A DNA stretch of 6,470 nucleotides from an archaeon. Lineage in GTDB: Archaea > Thermoproteota > Nitrososphaeria > Nitrososphaerales > Nitrosopumilaceae. Shown in pieces: positions 6,047 through 6,470 of the stretch. The first letter of the stretch is position 1, and each line of letters starts with the position of its first letter. The position numbers were made by a program, and so were the translations under genes. Location of the stretch: assembly GCA_021824845.1 (NCBI GenBank), contig JAKAJY010000020.1, forward strand, positions 1-6,470, written 5' to 3'. The notes beneath the pieces were generated by a model. It was given only the letters and a program-made list of their open reading frames with translations. It did no database searches and was not told the DNA's origin.

Positions 6047-6470
6047 TTGAAGTTCATTGGTTCAGGCAAGGTAAAAGATGTCTATGATTTGGAAGATGGG
6101 ACGCTTCTTTTCAAGTTCAGTGATAGGGTATCTGCATACGATGTCAAATTTCACGATCCCATCCCACACAAAGGCGAGGTTTTAACAAAATTTGCAGAAT
6201 TCTGGTTTAACAAACTGCCAATCAAAAACCACTTTGTAAAGTCGGTCTCAAAAAACGAGATCGTTGTTAAAAAAATGCAAATGATTCCAGTCGAATGTGT
6301 GGTGAGGGGTTATTTCTATGGCAGTCTAATCTCGCGATGGAAGGCAGGACAAGTAAAAATTCCAGAGGGAAGCATAACCGAGATTGCAGCCAAACTACCT
6401 CGACCAATTTTTGATCCTACTACAAAATCCGAACATGATGAGCCAATCGACAAACAGATTGCTATTCAAC
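6047..6470 (+). CDS. purC: SAICAR synthetase (phosphoribosylaminoimidazole-succinocarboxamide synthase), N-terminal part
   Basis: PurC joins CAIR and aspartate, with ATP, to give SAICAR in cytoplasmic purine synthesis. The first 141 residues are visible before the window ends. Family signatures are GSGKVKDVYDL (5-15) of the nucleotide-binding region, FSDRVSAYDV (24-33), HDPIPHKGEVLT (36-47), PVECVVRGYFYGSL (81-94) and PTTKSEHDEPI (124-134). The TTG at 6047 follows an in-frame TAA (6044-6046) directly. It is the first possible start and puts the conserved GSGKVKDVY at the usual distance from the N-terminus; no ATG lies between. The gene has the orientation of purL-purF but is about 3.5 kb from purF, with its own TATA-like box, so it is probably transcribed separately. 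The 3' end is missing only because of the window limit. Confidence 0.95.
   Translation, partial: MKFIGSGKVKDVYDLEDGTLLFKFSDRVSAYDVKFHDPIPHKGEVLTKFAEFWFNKLPIKNHFVKSVSKNEIVVKKMQMIPVECVVRGYFYGSLISRWKAGQVKIPEGSITEIAAKLPRPIFDPTTKSEHDEPIDKQIAIQ

Noticed and set aside
1..6470. tRNA, rRNA, CRISPR array, insertion sequence, att repeats, riboswitch
   Set aside because: I looked for conserved tRNA arms, regular repeats, transposase motifs and long structured leaders on both strands and saw none. Nearly the whole window is coding.

Overview
The window looks like chromosomal DNA of an ammonia-oxidising archaeon (Thaumarchaeota/Nitrososphaerota). The evidence is indirect: protein styles typical of that group (small PurL, cluster-type PurF, a stand-alone Lrp/AsnC effector domain, a membrane-anchored PQQ-type sugar dehydrogenase), TATA-like boxes about 26 bases upstream of apparently leaderless starts, frequent GTG/TTG starts, and base composition that I estimate by eye at about 40% GC. 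That GC would suit a Nitrosotenuis-like genome better than Nitrosopumilus, but the genus is a guess.

Left part (1-2558, + strand): a tight purine operon. The 3' part of purL overlaps purF by 8 bases. purF overlaps a small RAM-domain (Lrp/AsnC ligand-binding) gene by one base. PurL has no glutaminase domain, so separate PurQ and PurS subunits are expected elsewhere. PurF carries the N-terminal catalytic Cys behind a 7-residue propeptide and all four cysteines expected for a 4Fe-4S cluster.

Middle part (2559-5965): a cell-surface segment. In order it holds a small membrane-anchored protein (+), a 68-residue lysine-rich orphan (-), a polytopic GT39/PMT-type glycosyltransferase (+), and a secreted, C-terminally anchored PQQ-type sugar dehydrogenase (-). 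The genes form two convergent pairs with almost no space between them (4-base overlap and 9-base gap). In both pairs the T-tract that could terminate the + strand gene lies inside the lysine-rich 3' end of the opposing gene.

Right end (5966-6470): a divergent promoter region, then the 5' part of purC, which runs off the window. The purine genes on both flanks have the same orientation, with about 3.5 kb of surface-protein genes between them.

I found no tRNA, rRNA, CRISPR array, insertion sequence or att-like repeat. No previously undescribed system is evident. The points most worth a second look are the RAM protein coupled to purF, the shortened loop of the sugar dehydrogenase, the coding-embedded terminators, and the ambiguous start of the glycosyltransferase.
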